A stretch of 64,000 nucleotides of DNA from contig CAWFEM010000015.1 of NCBI GenBank assembly GCA_963814905.1, positions 62,001-126,000 of the forward strand. Reading direction: 5' to 3'. The DNA comes from DASWJZ01 sp963814905. GTDB taxonomy: Bacteria; Pseudomonadota; Alphaproteobacteria; Rhizobiales; Afifellaceae. The notes under the pieces are model-generated. The model saw nothing but the letters and a program-made list of their open reading frames with translations. It made no database searches and had not been told where the DNA came from. Positions 7,257 through 15,424 of this stretch are shown here, in pieces. How positions within the stretch are numbered: the stretch's first letter is position 1; each line of letters opens with the position of its first letter. The position numbers and the translations under genes were made by a program.

Positions 7257-8668
7257 TGACCGACATTGCCGCGCTCAAGGCGGCGCTCGGCGCCATCAAG
7301 ACGGAAGACAATCCGGCGATCGTGAAGCAGAAGAGCCGTGACTTCTTCTGGTATTCGCCGGTCTTGAAGCGCCAGCTCGACCATGTGACGGCGGACATCG
7401 TGGTGACGCCGAAAAACGAGGCGGAGGTGATCCAGGTCCTGAAAACCTGCTTCGCACTCGGCGTGCCGGTGACGCCGCGCGGCGCCGGGACCGGCAATTA
7501 CGGGCAGGCGATGCCGCTTTCGCGCGGCGTGGTGCTGAATCTTGCGGAGATGAACAAGGTCAAGACGATCGCGCCCGGCCGTGTCGTCGCGGAGGCCGGA
7601 GCGGTTCTCGCCGCGATCGACCGGGAGACGCGCGCGCATTCCGCGCAGGAACTGAGGATGCATCCCTCCACCCACGCCACCGCCACGATCGGCGGCTTCA
7701 TCGCCGGCGGCTCCGGCGGCGTCGGGTCGATCAAATGGGGCGGCCTGCGCAATATCGGCAACGTGCTCGGCCTGCGCGTCGTCACGATGGAGGAAGAGCC
7801 GCGCGTGCTGGAATTGAAGGGCCGCGACCTGATGAAGGTCATGCACGCCTACGGCACCAACGGCATCATCACCGAGGTGGTGATGCCGCTCACCGCCAGC
7901 TACGAGTGGGTCGACGTGATCGCCGGCTTCGACGACTATATGGCGGCGGTGCGCTTCGCCAATCTCGTCGCCAACCAGGACGGGCTTCTGTTCAAGGAGA
8001 TCTCCACCGTCGCCGCGCCGGTGCCCTACGACTATTTCCTACGCCATAAGAAGTTCCTGAAGCCGGAGCATTCCGTCGCGCTGATGATGATCGCACCGCA
8101 GGCGATCGAGCCGTTCCTGACCCTTGCGAAGGAGAGCCGCGCGGAGATCCTCTTCCGCTCGGATATCGCGAGCGAGGAGGAGAAGAAGGGCCTGCCGCCG
8201 CTCTTCGAGCTCACCTGGAACCACACGACGCTTCGTGGGCTGCGCGTCGATCCGACCATCACCTATCTGCAGGTGCTCTATCCCTTCCCCGACCATGTTG
8301 CGAAGGTGGAGCGAATGACGAAGATCTTCGGCGACGAGGTGCCGGGGCATCTGGAGTTCCAGCGCTTCGACGGCAATGTCTGCTGCTCCGGGCTGCCGAT
8401 CGTGCGCTTCACCACCGAGGAGCGGCTCGACGAGATCGTCCGCATCCACGAGGAGAACGGCTGCCCGATCTTCAATCCGCACCGCTACACGCTGGAGGAA
8501 GGCGGCATGAAACAGACAGACGAAGTGCAGCTCGCCTTCAAGCGCGATGCCGATCCGAAGGGGCTGCTGAACCCCGGCAAGATGATCGCCTGGGAGAACC
8601 CCGACTACGACTGGAAATCGGACAAGGTCTATCTCTTCCCCGGCCTGCAGGCCGTGGCGGCGGAGTGA
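7253..8668 (+). CDS. FAD-binding oxidoreductase (PCMH/VAO family)
   Basis: A 471-residue FAD-linked oxidase of the glycolate-oxidase-GlcD/VAO type. The PCMH FAD-binding domain covers roughly residues 45-215 and includes PRGAGTGNYGQAMPL and TIGGFIAGGSGGVGSIKWG. The C-terminal half ends in PKGLLNPGKMI, a typical close of this family. The start ATG at 7253 overlaps the stop of the amidohydrolase gene, and the open frame upstream is not used. It probably oxidises a hydroxy-acid or similar product made by the upstream amidohydrolase (inference). No iron-sulfur or cytochrome partner is encoded nearby. Confidence 0.87.
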   Translation: MMTDIAALKAALGAIKTEDNPAIVKQKSRDFFWYSPVLKRQLDHVTADIVVTPKNEAEVIQVLKTCFALGVPVTPRGAGTGNYGQAMPLSRGVVLNLAEMNKVKTIAPGRVVAEAGAVLAAIDRETRAHSAQELRMHPSTHATATIGGFIAGGSGGVGSIKWGGLRNIGNVLGLRVVTMEEEPRVLELKGRDLMKVMHAYGTNGIITEVVMPLTASYEWVDVIAGFDDYMAAVRFANLVANQDGLLFKEISTVAAPVPYDYFLRHKKFLKPEHSVALMMIAPQAIEPFLTLAKESRAEILFRSDIASEEEKKGLPPLFELTWNHTTLRGLRVDPTITYLQVLYPFPDHVAKVERMTKIFGDEVPGHLEFQRFDGNVCCSGLPIVRFTTEERLDEIVRIHEENGCPIFNPHRYTLEEGGMKQTDEVQLAFKRDADPKGLLNPGKMIAWENPDYDWKSDKVYLFPGLQAVAAE

Positions 8669-8670
8669 CA

Positions 8671-9258
8671 ATGCGCGTCCTCGTCCTTTACGCGCATCCG
8701 GTCGAGACGAGCTTCAACGCCGCGCTGCACAGCGCGGTGGTTGAGACACTCAAAGGCGCGGGCCACGCGGTCGACGATTGCGACCTCTACGCGGAGGATT
8801 TCGATCCGCGGCTCTCCCGCGAGGAACGGATCGGCTATCACGAGGTCGGACCGAATATCGAGCCGGTGCGCGGCTACGTGGAACGGGTGCAGGCGGCGGA
8901 AGCGCTCGTGCTTTCGTTCCCGGTCTGGAATTTCGGCTATCCAGCGATTCTCAAAGGCTTCTTCGACCGGGTCTTCCTGCCGGGCGTCAGCTTCGACCTG
9001 ACGCCGGAGGGCGCCGTCCGGCCGAAGCTCACGCAAATCCGCAAGGTGGCGGCGGTCTGCACCTATGGCGGCACGCGGCTGCGCGCGATCCTCGCCGGCG
9101 ACCCGCCGCGCAAGGCGGTGAAGCGGGTACTGCGGGCGCAATCCGGGCGGATGACGACGCCGGTCAAATACCTCGCCTATTACGGCATGAACACCGCAAC
9201 GGAAGCGACCTGCGGCGCGTTTCTGACGCGCGTCAAACGCGAGATGGCGGGGTTTTGA
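8671..9258 (+). CDS. NAD(P)H:quinone oxidoreductase / flavodoxin-fold reductase
   Basis: A 195-residue flavodoxin-fold oxidoreductase of the NQO1/MdaB/KefF family (pfam Flavodoxin_2). It shows RVLVLYAHPVETSFNAAL at the N-terminus, the FPVWNFGYPAILKGFFDRVFLPG block at about residues 85-108, and a TYGGT loop near 130. It binds FMN or FAD and carries out two-electron reductions with NAD(P)H. ATG 8671 has GGCGGAG five bases upstream. A GTG at 8665, overlapping the previous stop, would add two residues. It is the last gene of the plus-strand operon and ends 6 bases before the convergent dioxygenase gene. Confidence 0.85.
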   Translation: MRVLVLYAHPVETSFNAALHSAVVETLKGAGHAVDDCDLYAEDFDPRLSREERIGYHEVGPNIEPVRGYVERVQAAEALVLSFPVWNFGYPAILKGFFDRVFLPGVSFDLTPEGAVRPKLTQIRKVAAVCTYGGTRLRAILAGDPPRKAVKRVLRAQSGRMTTPVKYLAYYGMNTATEATCGAFLTRVKREMAGF

Positions 9259-9264
9259 GACGCC

Positions 9265-10122
9265 TCAGTCCGCCGGCGAAAGCACGAAGTCGTAGTCGAT
9301 GCGCGCGTCCGGGCGGCGTTCCAGCTCGAATTCGATCGCGGCGTCGGCGGGAACGCGCTCCACCTTGCCGATCAGCGACCTGCGCACGCCGAAGACGGCA
9401 TCGGAATCGATATATTCGTCGCCCTCGAAGAAGAGCTCGGTGACGATCGCGCGCATGTCCGGCGCGCCGACGATGTAGTGCAGATGCTTGGAGCGCCAGG
9501 CGTGACGCTCGCCCGCCCGAAGCAGCGATCCGACCGGGCCATCGTAGGGGACCGTGTATGATTTCGGCATGATGGTCGTGTAGTAGTAGCGACCCTTGTC
9601 GTCGGTCATGAAGCGGCCGCGCAGGTCCATCGGATCCTCGTCGGGCGACTGGAGCGGATACATGCCCGACGCGTCGGCCTGCCAGGTATCGATTTCGGCA
9701 TTGCCAAGCGGATGGCCGAGCGTGTCGCGCACGGTGCCGCTGGCGAGAATGACGACGCCGTCCCGGTCCTTGGCGAGATGCACGCCGAGCGGAAGCATCG
9801 GCGCGTCCTTCAGGTAGAAAGGCCCGAGATTTGAAAGCTCGGTGCCGCCGCCCTTGGTGTTGATCATGTCGACCAGCGCCGACCAGCCGAGCACGTCCGA
9901 CAGAAGGATGAACTCCTGGCGCTCGGGCGAGGAAATCTTCCCGCAGTCGTAGAGGAAGTTCAGCACGTACATCCACTCGTCCTGCGTCAGGTTGGTCTCA
10001 CGCGTGAAGTCGTGGAGGTGCTCGATGAACTTGTCGAGCAGGAACGAGAAGCGCTCGTTCTTGCGCCCGCGGAACGAGTCCTTCACCGCATCGGTGATGG
10101 TCATCTGGTTGATGTCGCGCAT
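9265..10122 (-). CDS. Intradiol ring-cleavage dioxygenase (catechol/hydroxyquinol type)
   Basis: A 285-residue intradiol dioxygenase. It has the N-terminal helical linker domain (residues about 1-95, with RETNLTQDEWMYVLNFL) followed by the catalytic beta-sandwich. Candidate Fe(III) ligands are the tyrosines in LGPFY and PKSYTVP and the two histidines of KHLHYIV, with the conserved DGPVG in between. The length and N-terminal domain match catechol or hydroxyquinol 1,2-dioxygenases rather than protocatechuate enzymes. The start is ATG at 10122 with GGGAGGAAGG upstream. It is divergent from the citryl-CoA-lyase-like gene. A maleylacetate reductase, the usual next enzyme of the hydroxyquinol path, lies far away at 35090. 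Confidence 0.85.
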   Translation of the reverse strand: MRDINQMTITDAVKDSFRGRKNERFSFLLDKFIEHLHDFTRETNLTQDEWMYVLNFLYDCGKISSPERQEFILLSDVLGWSALVDMINTKGGGTELSNLGPFYLKDAPMLPLGVHLAKDRDGVVILASGTVRDTLGHPLGNAEIDTWQADASGMYPLQSPDEDPMDLRGRFMTDDKGRYYYTTIMPKSYTVPYDGPVGSLLRAGERHAWRSKHLHYIVGAPDMRAIVTELFFEGDEYIDSDAVFGVRRSLIGKVERVPADAAIEFELERRPDARIDYDFVLSPAD

Positions 10123-10243
10123 CGTTGAACCTTCCTCCCGCTCAAATTCGTTATTGCTTTCGTCCGGCGCCGGGGGCACGCCCGATAGCTGTCGGAAACG
10201 TGACCATCGCCCGAACGGCTCAGCTTGACACGAGTCTGGAGGA

Positions 10244-10259
10244 TGGCAGGCTTTCGGCA
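10244..10259 (+). promoter_or_regulatory. Possible degenerate sigma-54 promoter
   Basis: TGGCAGG-CTTT-CGGCA has the -24 GG and -12 GC at the correct distance but two mismatches in the -12 element (CG for TT). It lies 43 bases before the ATG at 10302, inside the 179-base divergent gap 10123-10301. A separate TTGACA at 10225-10230 lacks a convincing -10. Low confidence, kept because two better sigma-54 sites occur nearby. Confidence 0.3.
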
Positions 10260-10301
10260 AGCGGAAAAATATCCGATCTGCGCAGGAATTGGGGAGGTCC
10301 G

Positions 10302-11099
10302 ATGCGTATCGGCAAGCAGAGCGAGCCTTACAGCGCCATTGCGACCTCCGACGCCGATTCGATCACCGTGCGCGGCAAGGATCTGTGCGGCGAGCTGATC
10401 GGCAAGGTTGGGTTCACCGACTATTTCTATTTCCTCGTCACCGGCGCGATGCCGAGCGAGGAGCAGCGCTTCTTCACCGACGCCGTGCTCGTCGCAATCG
10501 CCGAGCATGGGCTGGTGCCGAGCGTGCAGGCGGCGCGCATGACGCTCGCCGCGGCGCCGGAGGCCTGGCAGGGAGCGATGGCGGCGGGCCTCCTCGGCGT
10601 CGGTTCGGTGGTGGCGGGAAGCTCGGAGGCGGCGGGAAATTTCCTGGTCGCGCTGCTTCAGGAGGCGAAGGAGACCGGCGCCTCGCAGGAGGACATGGCG
10701 CAGGCGGGACTGAAGCGGCTCGCGGCTGCAAAAGAGAAGGTGCCGGGACTCGGGCATCCACAGCACGCGACCGGCGACCCGCGCGCGAATTTGCTCCTGG
10801 AGCTTGCCGACGAGCGCGGCGTAAGCGGCAACCACATCGCCATGCTGCGGTTGCTGGAGAAGCACGCGCCGGCGATCACCGGGCGCACGCTTCCGATCAA
10901 TGTCTCAGGAGCAATTCCCGCGGTGATGCTCGACGTCGGCTGGCCGGTGGAAGCGATCAAGGGACTGCCGCTGCTTGCCCGTGCCGCCGGGCTCGTCGCG
11001 CATCTTTATGAGGAATCGCGCCGCTCGATCGGGTTCATCATGTCCAATCATGCCGACCAGGCGATCCAATACGACGGCGCGAAATCGGAATCGGAATAG
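10302..11099 (+). CDS. Citryl-CoA lyase-like protein (short citrate-synthase fold)
   Basis: A 265-residue protein of the citrate synthase superfamily lacking the N-terminal part of true citrate synthases, as in bacterial citryl-CoA lyases (EC 4.1.3.34). Conserved pieces are KDLCGELIGKVGFTDY near the N-terminus, VPGLGHPQHATGDPR with the catalytic His of GLGHP, NVSGAIPAVMLDVGWP in place of the usual NVDFYS, and EESRRSIGF near the end. ATG 10302 has GGGGAGG at the right distance. The open frame upstream is ignored. It is paired 9 bases upstream of a CoA transferase, which suggests that a CoA ester is formed and then cleaved to acetyl-CoA and a keto acid. The real substrate is unknown. Confidence 0.78.
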   Translation: MRIGKQSEPYSAIATSDADSITVRGKDLCGELIGKVGFTDYFYFLVTGAMPSEEQRFFTDAVLVAIAEHGLVPSVQAARMTLAAAPEAWQGAMAAGLLGVGSVVAGSSEAAGNFLVALLQEAKETGASQEDMAQAGLKRLAAAKEKVPGLGHPQHATGDPRANLLLELADERGVSGNHIAMLRLLEKHAPAITGRTLPINVSGAIPAVMLDVGWPVEAIKGLPLLARAAGLVAHLYEESRRSIGFIMSNHADQAIQYDGAKSESE

Positions 11100-11108
11100 G
11101 AGCGCGAC

Positions 11109-12260
11109 GTGGCGAAAGTGCTGCGCGACCTTCGGGTCGTCGAGATGGGTACCTTTATCACCGGCCCGGCGGCCTCGATGTACCTCGCCGATCTCGGCGC
11201 CGACGTCGTCAAGGTGGAGCGGCCGGGGACGGGCGACCCGTTCCGCGCCTTCAAGGGCGGCCTCTACAGCCCGCATTACCAGACCTACAACCGCAACAAG
11301 CGGTCGATCACCCTCGACACGTCGAACGCGGAAGACCGCGCGCTCTTCCACGAGCTGATCGCGGACGCCGACGTCTTCATCCAGAATTTCCGCCCCGGCG
11401 TCGCGGAGAAGCTCGGCGCCGGCGAGGCGGAGCTGCGCGCGCTCAATCCACGCCTCGTCTATTGCGCCATCTCCGGCTTCGGCACGAGCGGCCCCTATCG
11501 CGACCGCCCGGCCTACGACACGGTCGCGCAGGCGGCGAGCGGATTCCTGCGCCTCGTCATGCCGCCGGAAAGCCCGCGCGTCATCGGACCGGCGCTCGCC
11601 GACGCCATGACCGGCTTCTACGCGGCGTTCGGCGTGCTCGGCGCGCTCGTCGAGCGGCAGTCGACGGGCAAGGGGCGGCGGATCGACGTGTCGATGCTGG
11701 AGGCAATGTGCCACTTCAACCTCAATTCCTTCACCCACTTCTTCTCCGAAGGCGAGATCATGGGGCCGCTCAGCCGTCCGCGCGTCTCGCAATCCTACGT
11801 ATTCGAATGCGCCGACGGGAAATGGCTGGCGCTCCACATGTCGTCGCCACCGAAATTCTGGGAAGGCCTCGCGGAGGTCATCGGGCGGCCGGATCTCTTC
11901 GACGATCCGCGCTTTGCGACGCGCGAGGCGCGCGTCGAGCACCAGGACGATCTGATCGTGTTCATGGCCCCGATCTTCAAGACCAGGCCACGCGCCGAAT
12001 GGTGCGAGGCGCTCGCCGCGGCCGAAGTGCCGCATTCGCCGGCCTACGATTCAAACGAGGCCCTGGAAGACCCGCAAGCGCGCCACCTGCAGCTCAAAGT
12101 CACGGCGGAGCACCCCGAGATGGGCACCTTCACGACGGTGCGCAGCCCGCTCTCCTTCGACGGCGAGAAGAGCCTCGACGTCGTGCCCCCGCCGACGCTT
12201 GGCGAGCATAGTGATGAAATACGCGCCGAGGTCGCGGCGCGGCGCGGCGCCGGCAAATAG
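11109..12260 (+). CDS. Class III CoA transferase (CaiB/BaiF family)
   Basis: A 383-residue family III CoA transferase. It shows LRVVEMGTFITGPAASMYLADLG-type N-terminal residues, the family block QNFRPGVAEKLG, NPRLVYCAISGFG, and the probable catalytic Asp in PALADAMTG near residue 165. The C-terminal half has WCEALAAAEVPHSPAYD. The start is GTG at 11109 with AGGAGCG upstream. It transfers CoA between carboxylic acids. With the adjacent citryl-CoA-lyase-like gene it probably activates and cleaves a tricarboxylic or hydroxy-acid intermediate (inference). It ends 140 bases before urtA. Confidence 0.9.
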   Translation: MAKVLRDLRVVEMGTFITGPAASMYLADLGADVVKVERPGTGDPFRAFKGGLYSPHYQTYNRNKRSITLDTSNAEDRALFHELIADADVFIQNFRPGVAEKLGAGEAELRALNPRLVYCAISGFGTSGPYRDRPAYDTVAQAASGFLRLVMPPESPRVIGPALADAMTGFYAAFGVLGALVERQSTGKGRRIDVSMLEAMCHFNLNSFTHFFSEGEIMGPLSRPRVSQSYVFECADGKWLALHMSSPPKFWEGLAEVIGRPDLFDDPRFATREARVEHQDDLIVFMAPIFKTRPRAEWCEALAAAEVPHSPAYDSNEALEDPQARHLQLKVTAEHPEMGTFTTVRSPLSFDGEKSLDVVPPPTLGEHSDEIRAEVAARRGAGK

Positions 12261-12347
12261 GCGAGATTCACCGCCACCACCCCTCCGTCGACTGGCGAAA
12301 TAATAGGCAGAATCCCATCCGCCCGCCAATTTCCGGTGCTGCCTGAA

Positions 12348-12363
12348 TGGCATGCACCTTGCT
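12348..12363 (+). promoter_or_regulatory. Sigma-54 (-24/-12) promoter of the urea operon
   Basis: TGGCATG-CACC-TTGCT fits the RpoN consensus TGGCACG-N4-TTGCW with a single change (C to T). The expected start of transcription is near 12375, about 25 bases before the urtA ATG at 12401. Urea transport operons are commonly NtrC-dependent in Proteobacteria, so this agrees with family knowledge. Confidence 0.75.
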
Positions 12364-12400
12364 TCTCCTGGTGCGATGCAAAACGACCAGGGAGACGGTC

Positions 12401-13717
12401 ATGGGTTGGGTTAGAGGAAAGCGGCTTTTGTCGGGGGCGGTTATTGCTGCGTCGCTCGGGTTAAGCGCAATCGGGCTGAGCACGGTAGCGAACGCGCAGG
12501 ACGATACGATCAAGGTCGGCATCCTTCATTCGCTCTCCGGGACGATGGCGATCTCGGAGACCACGCTGAAGGACGTGATGCTGATGCTCATCGACGAGCA
12601 GAACGCAAAGGGTGGTCTGCTCGGCAAGAAGCTCGAGGCGGTGGTCGTCGATCCGGCTTCGGACTGGCCGCTCTTCGCGGAAAAGGCGCGCGAGCTGATC
12701 AGCCAGGACCAGGTGGCGGCGGTGTTCGGCTGCTGGACCTCGGTCAGCCGCAAATCGGTGCTGCCGGTGTTCAAGGAATTGGACAACCTGCTCTTCTACC
12801 CCGTCCAGTACGAGGGTGAGGAGAGCGAGCGCAACGTGTTCTATACGGGTGCCGCGCCGAACCAGCAGGCGATTCCGGCCGTCGATTATCTCATGAGCGA
12901 GGACGGCGGCTCGGTGGAGCGCTGGGTGCTGGAAGGCACCGACTACGTCTATCCGCGCACCACCAACAAGATCCTCGAGGCCTACTTGAAGGCGAAGGGC
13001 GTCGCGGACGAAGACATCATGATCAACTACACGCCGTTCGGCTTCTCCGACTGGCAGACCGAAGTGGCCGCGATCAAGACCTTCGGGTCGGCCGGCAAGA
13101 AGACGGCCGTCGTCTCCACCGTCAACGGCGACGCCAACGTGCCGTTCTACAAGGAGCTCGGCAACCAGGGCATTAAGGCGGAGGACATCCCGGTCGTCGC
13201 CTTCTCGGTCGGCGAAGAGGAGCTCGCCGGTCTCGATACGGCGCCGCTGGTCGGCCATCTCGCCGCGTGGAACTACTTCCAGTCGATCGACACGCCGGAG
13301 AACGCGGACTTCATCGAGAAGTGGCACACCTTCATCGGTAAGGACGACCGCACGACCAACGACCCGATGGAAGCTCACTATATCGGCTTCAACATGTGGG
13401 TGAAGGCGGTGGAGAAGGCCGGCACGACCGATCCGGACGCGGTGATCGACGCAATCGTCGGCGTGTCGGTGCCCAACCTGACCGGCGGCTTCTCGACCAT
13501 GATGCCGAACCACCACATCACCAAGCCCGTCTATGTCGGCGAGATCCAGGCCGACGGGCAGTTCGATGTCGTGTGGAATTCGCCCGGCCTCGTGATGGGC
13601 GACGAGTGGTCCGATTATCTGCCGGACTCCAAGCCGCTGATCTCCGATTGGCGGGCGCCGCTCTCCTGCGGCAACTTCAACACCACGACCGGAAAGTGCG
13701 GCGGCGAGACGAACTAG
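12401..13717 (+). CDS. urtA: Urea ABC transporter substrate-binding protein UrtA
   Basis: A 438-residue periplasmic binding protein with a signal peptide ending near ANAQ-DDT. It has the features that mark UrtA within the amino-acid-type binding proteins: VGILHSLSGTMAISET at the mature N-terminus, VFGCWTSVSRKSVLPVFK near residue 105, FYPVQYEGEE, and the C-terminal PLSCGNF. The start ATG 12401 is preceded by GGGAG, and the open frame upstream overlaps the promoter. It binds urea (or short-chain amides) and is the first gene of urtABCDE under a sigma-54 promoter. A strong stem-loop follows. Confidence 0.95.
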   Translation: MGWVRGKRLLSGAVIAASLGLSAIGLSTVANAQDDTIKVGILHSLSGTMAISETTLKDVMLMLIDEQNAKGGLLGKKLEAVVVDPASDWPLFAEKARELISQDQVAAVFGCWTSVSRKSVLPVFKELDNLLFYPVQYEGEESERNVFYTGAAPNQQAIPAVDYLMSEDGGSVERWVLEGTDYVYPRTTNKILEAYLKAKGVADEDIMINYTPFGFSDWQTEVAAIKTFGSAGKKTAVVSTVNGDANVPFYKELGNQGIKAEDIPVVAFSVGEEELAGLDTAPLVGHLAAWNYFQSIDTPENADFIEKWHTFIGKDDRTTNDPMEAHYIGFNMWVKAVEKAGTTDPDAVIDAIVGVSVPNLTGGFSTMMPNHHITKPVYVGEIQADGQFDVVWNSPGLVMGDEWSDYLPDSKPLISDWRAPLSCGNFNTTTGKCGGETN

Positions 13718-13734
13718 CCGCCTGAATGACAAAG

Positions 13735-13798
13735 GGGGTCGGGCGCATCCCTGCCCGGCCCCGAGCCATCGGCTCTGAAGTGCCATCGGCTCTGAAGT
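13735..13798 (+). terminator. urtA-urtB stem-loop followed by a 17-bp tandem duplication
   Basis: Arms 13735-13744 and 13753-13762 (GGGGTCGGGC and GCCCGGCCCC, one G-U pair) form a 10-bp stem with an 8-base loop and no T-run. Directly after it the 17-base unit GCCATCGGCTCTGAAGT occurs twice in tandem, at 13765-13781 and 13782-13798. The hairpin probably limits read-through or stabilises the urtA message so that the binding protein exceeds the permease. The duplication looks like a recent slippage event. Confidence 0.55.
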
Positions 13799-13822
13799 GA
13801 CGACGCGAACCCAGGGTGGCCG

Positions 13823-15424
13823 ATGCTGAGGATTCTCGCTTCAGCGATCTTTCTCCTTCTCGCCCATGCGGCTTTCGACGGCGCGGCGCACGCCGAAAGT
13901 CTCGCCGATGCGCTCGGCGGCTTCGCGAAGGGCAGCTACGCCAAGACGGTCGACGCAATCGACGCCGTCGTCGCAAGCGGCGACGAGCGGTCCGTCGACG
14001 TCATCCGGGCGCTCAAGGCGAAAGAGCTCTATTTCGCCAAGGACGGCAAGGTCTACATCAAGCAGTCCGACGGAACGCTTCTCGACGCGGCGACCGGCGA
14101 GCCGCTCACAGGCGAAGCACCGTTTGGGCTGAAAGAGGTGCGCGTCAACAACCGCGTCCGCGGCGCCGTCGAAGCGGCGCTCGGATCGCTGAACCTGCTT
14201 TCGCCCGACCCGTCGAAACGGCTCGCGGCAGCAGAGGCGGTGTTCAAGTCGCGCGATGCGAACGCCTTGCCGGCAGTAGAGGCGGCGCTTGCCAAGTCGA
14301 CCGACCCGGCGACCTCCAAGGTGCTGGAGCAGGCGCGCGCCGCCATCCTGATCGGCGATCCGGATGCGTCGGAAGCCGACCGCGTCGCCGCGGTCTCCGT
14401 GATCGCCGCGCGCGGCGACGATGACGCCATGGCGATCCTGAACACGCTCCCCGCCGATACGCCCGCCGCCGTTACCGGGGCTGCGAAGAGCGCCGTCGTC
14501 AAGATCGAACAGATCCTGGCGATCTGGAACGCCGCGCAGAACGTCTGGTACGGCGTGTCGCTCGGCTCCGTGTTGCTGCTCGCGGCGATCGGGCTCGCCA
14601 TCACCTTCGGCGTCATGGGCGTCATCAACATGGCGCATGGCGAGATGGTGATGCTCGGTGCCTACACGACGTTCGTCGTGCAGGAGACGATTCGCAATTC
14701 GGCGCCCGGCCTTTTCGACTACTCACTGGCGATCGCCATCCCGCTGGCCTTCCTCGTATCCGGCGCAGCGGGTTTCGTGATCGAGCGGGCCGTCATCCGC
14801 TGGCTCTACGGCAGACCGCTCGAAACGCTGCTCGCGACCTGGGGCATCTCGCTCATCCTGCAGCAGGCGGTGCGCTCCATCTTCGGCGCCAACAACCGGC
14901 AGGTCGGCAATCCGTCGTGGATGTCGGGCGCCTTCGACATCGGGCACCTGACGATCACCTATAACCGGATGTGGATCGTCGTTTTCGCGCTCCTCGTCTT
15001 CGTGGTCCTCAACATCGTCCTGAAGGCGACGCCCTTCGGTCTGCAGATGCGGGCGGTGACGCAGAACCGGCGCATGGCGGCCTCGATGGGCATCCGTACG
15101 CCCTGGGTCGACGCGTTCACGTTTGCGCTCGGCTCCGGCATTGCCGGCATGGCGGGCGTGGCGCTCTCGCAGATCGACAACGTATCGCCCAATCTCGGCC
15201 AGGGCTATATCATCGACAGCTTCATGGTCGTCGTCTTCGGCGGCGTCGGAAATCTCTGGGGCACGCTAGCCGGTGCGCTGACGCTCGGCGTCGCGAACAA
15301 GTTCCTCGAGCCCTACGCCGGGGCGGTGCTCGCCAAGATCGCCGTGCTCGTGTTCATCATCCTCTTCATCCAGAAGCGTCCGCGCGGCCTCTTCGCACTG
15401 CGCGGCCGGGCGGTGGAATCCTGA
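13823..15424 (+). CDS. urtB: Urea ABC transporter permease UrtB
   Basis: A 533-residue protein. Residues 1-24 form a signal-like segment, and residues about 25-225 form a soluble periplasmic region typical of UrtB (LADALGGFAKGSYAKTVDAI). From about residue 240 it is a LivH-type permease with several membrane helices, with GVMGVINMAHGEMVMLGAY at its start and GSGIAGMAGVALSQIDNVSPNLGQGYI near the end. It forms the urea channel with UrtC. The ATG at 13823 is the only good start. It overlaps urtC by one base (TGATG). Confidence 0.95.
   Translation: MLRILASAIFLLLAHAAFDGAAHAESLADALGGFAKGSYAKTVDAIDAVVASGDERSVDVIRALKAKELYFAKDGKVYIKQSDGTLLDAATGEPLTGEAPFGLKEVRVNNRVRGAVEAALGSLNLLSPDPSKRLAAAEAVFKSRDANALPAVEAALAKSTDPATSKVLEQARAAILIGDPDASEADRVAAVSVIAARGDDDAMAILNTLPADTPAAVTGAAKSAVVKIEQILAIWNAAQNVWYGVSLGSVLLLAAIGLAITFGVMGVINMAHGEMVMLGAYTTFVVQETIRNSAPGLFDYSLAIAIPLAFLVSGAAGFVIERAVIRWLYGRPLETLLATWGISLILQQAVRSIFGANNRQVGNPSWMSGAFDIGHLTITYNRMWIVVFALLVFVVLNIVLKATPFGLQMRAVTQNRRMAASMGIRTPWVDAFTFALGSGIAGMAGVALSQIDNVSPNLGQGYIIDSFMVVVFGGVGNLWGTLAGALTLGVANKFLEPYAGAVLAKIAVLVFIILFIQKRPRGLFALRGRAVES

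Noticed and set aside
10225..10230. TTGACA as a sigma-70 -35 element
   Set aside because: No matching -10 at 16-18 bases, so it was not called as a promoter.
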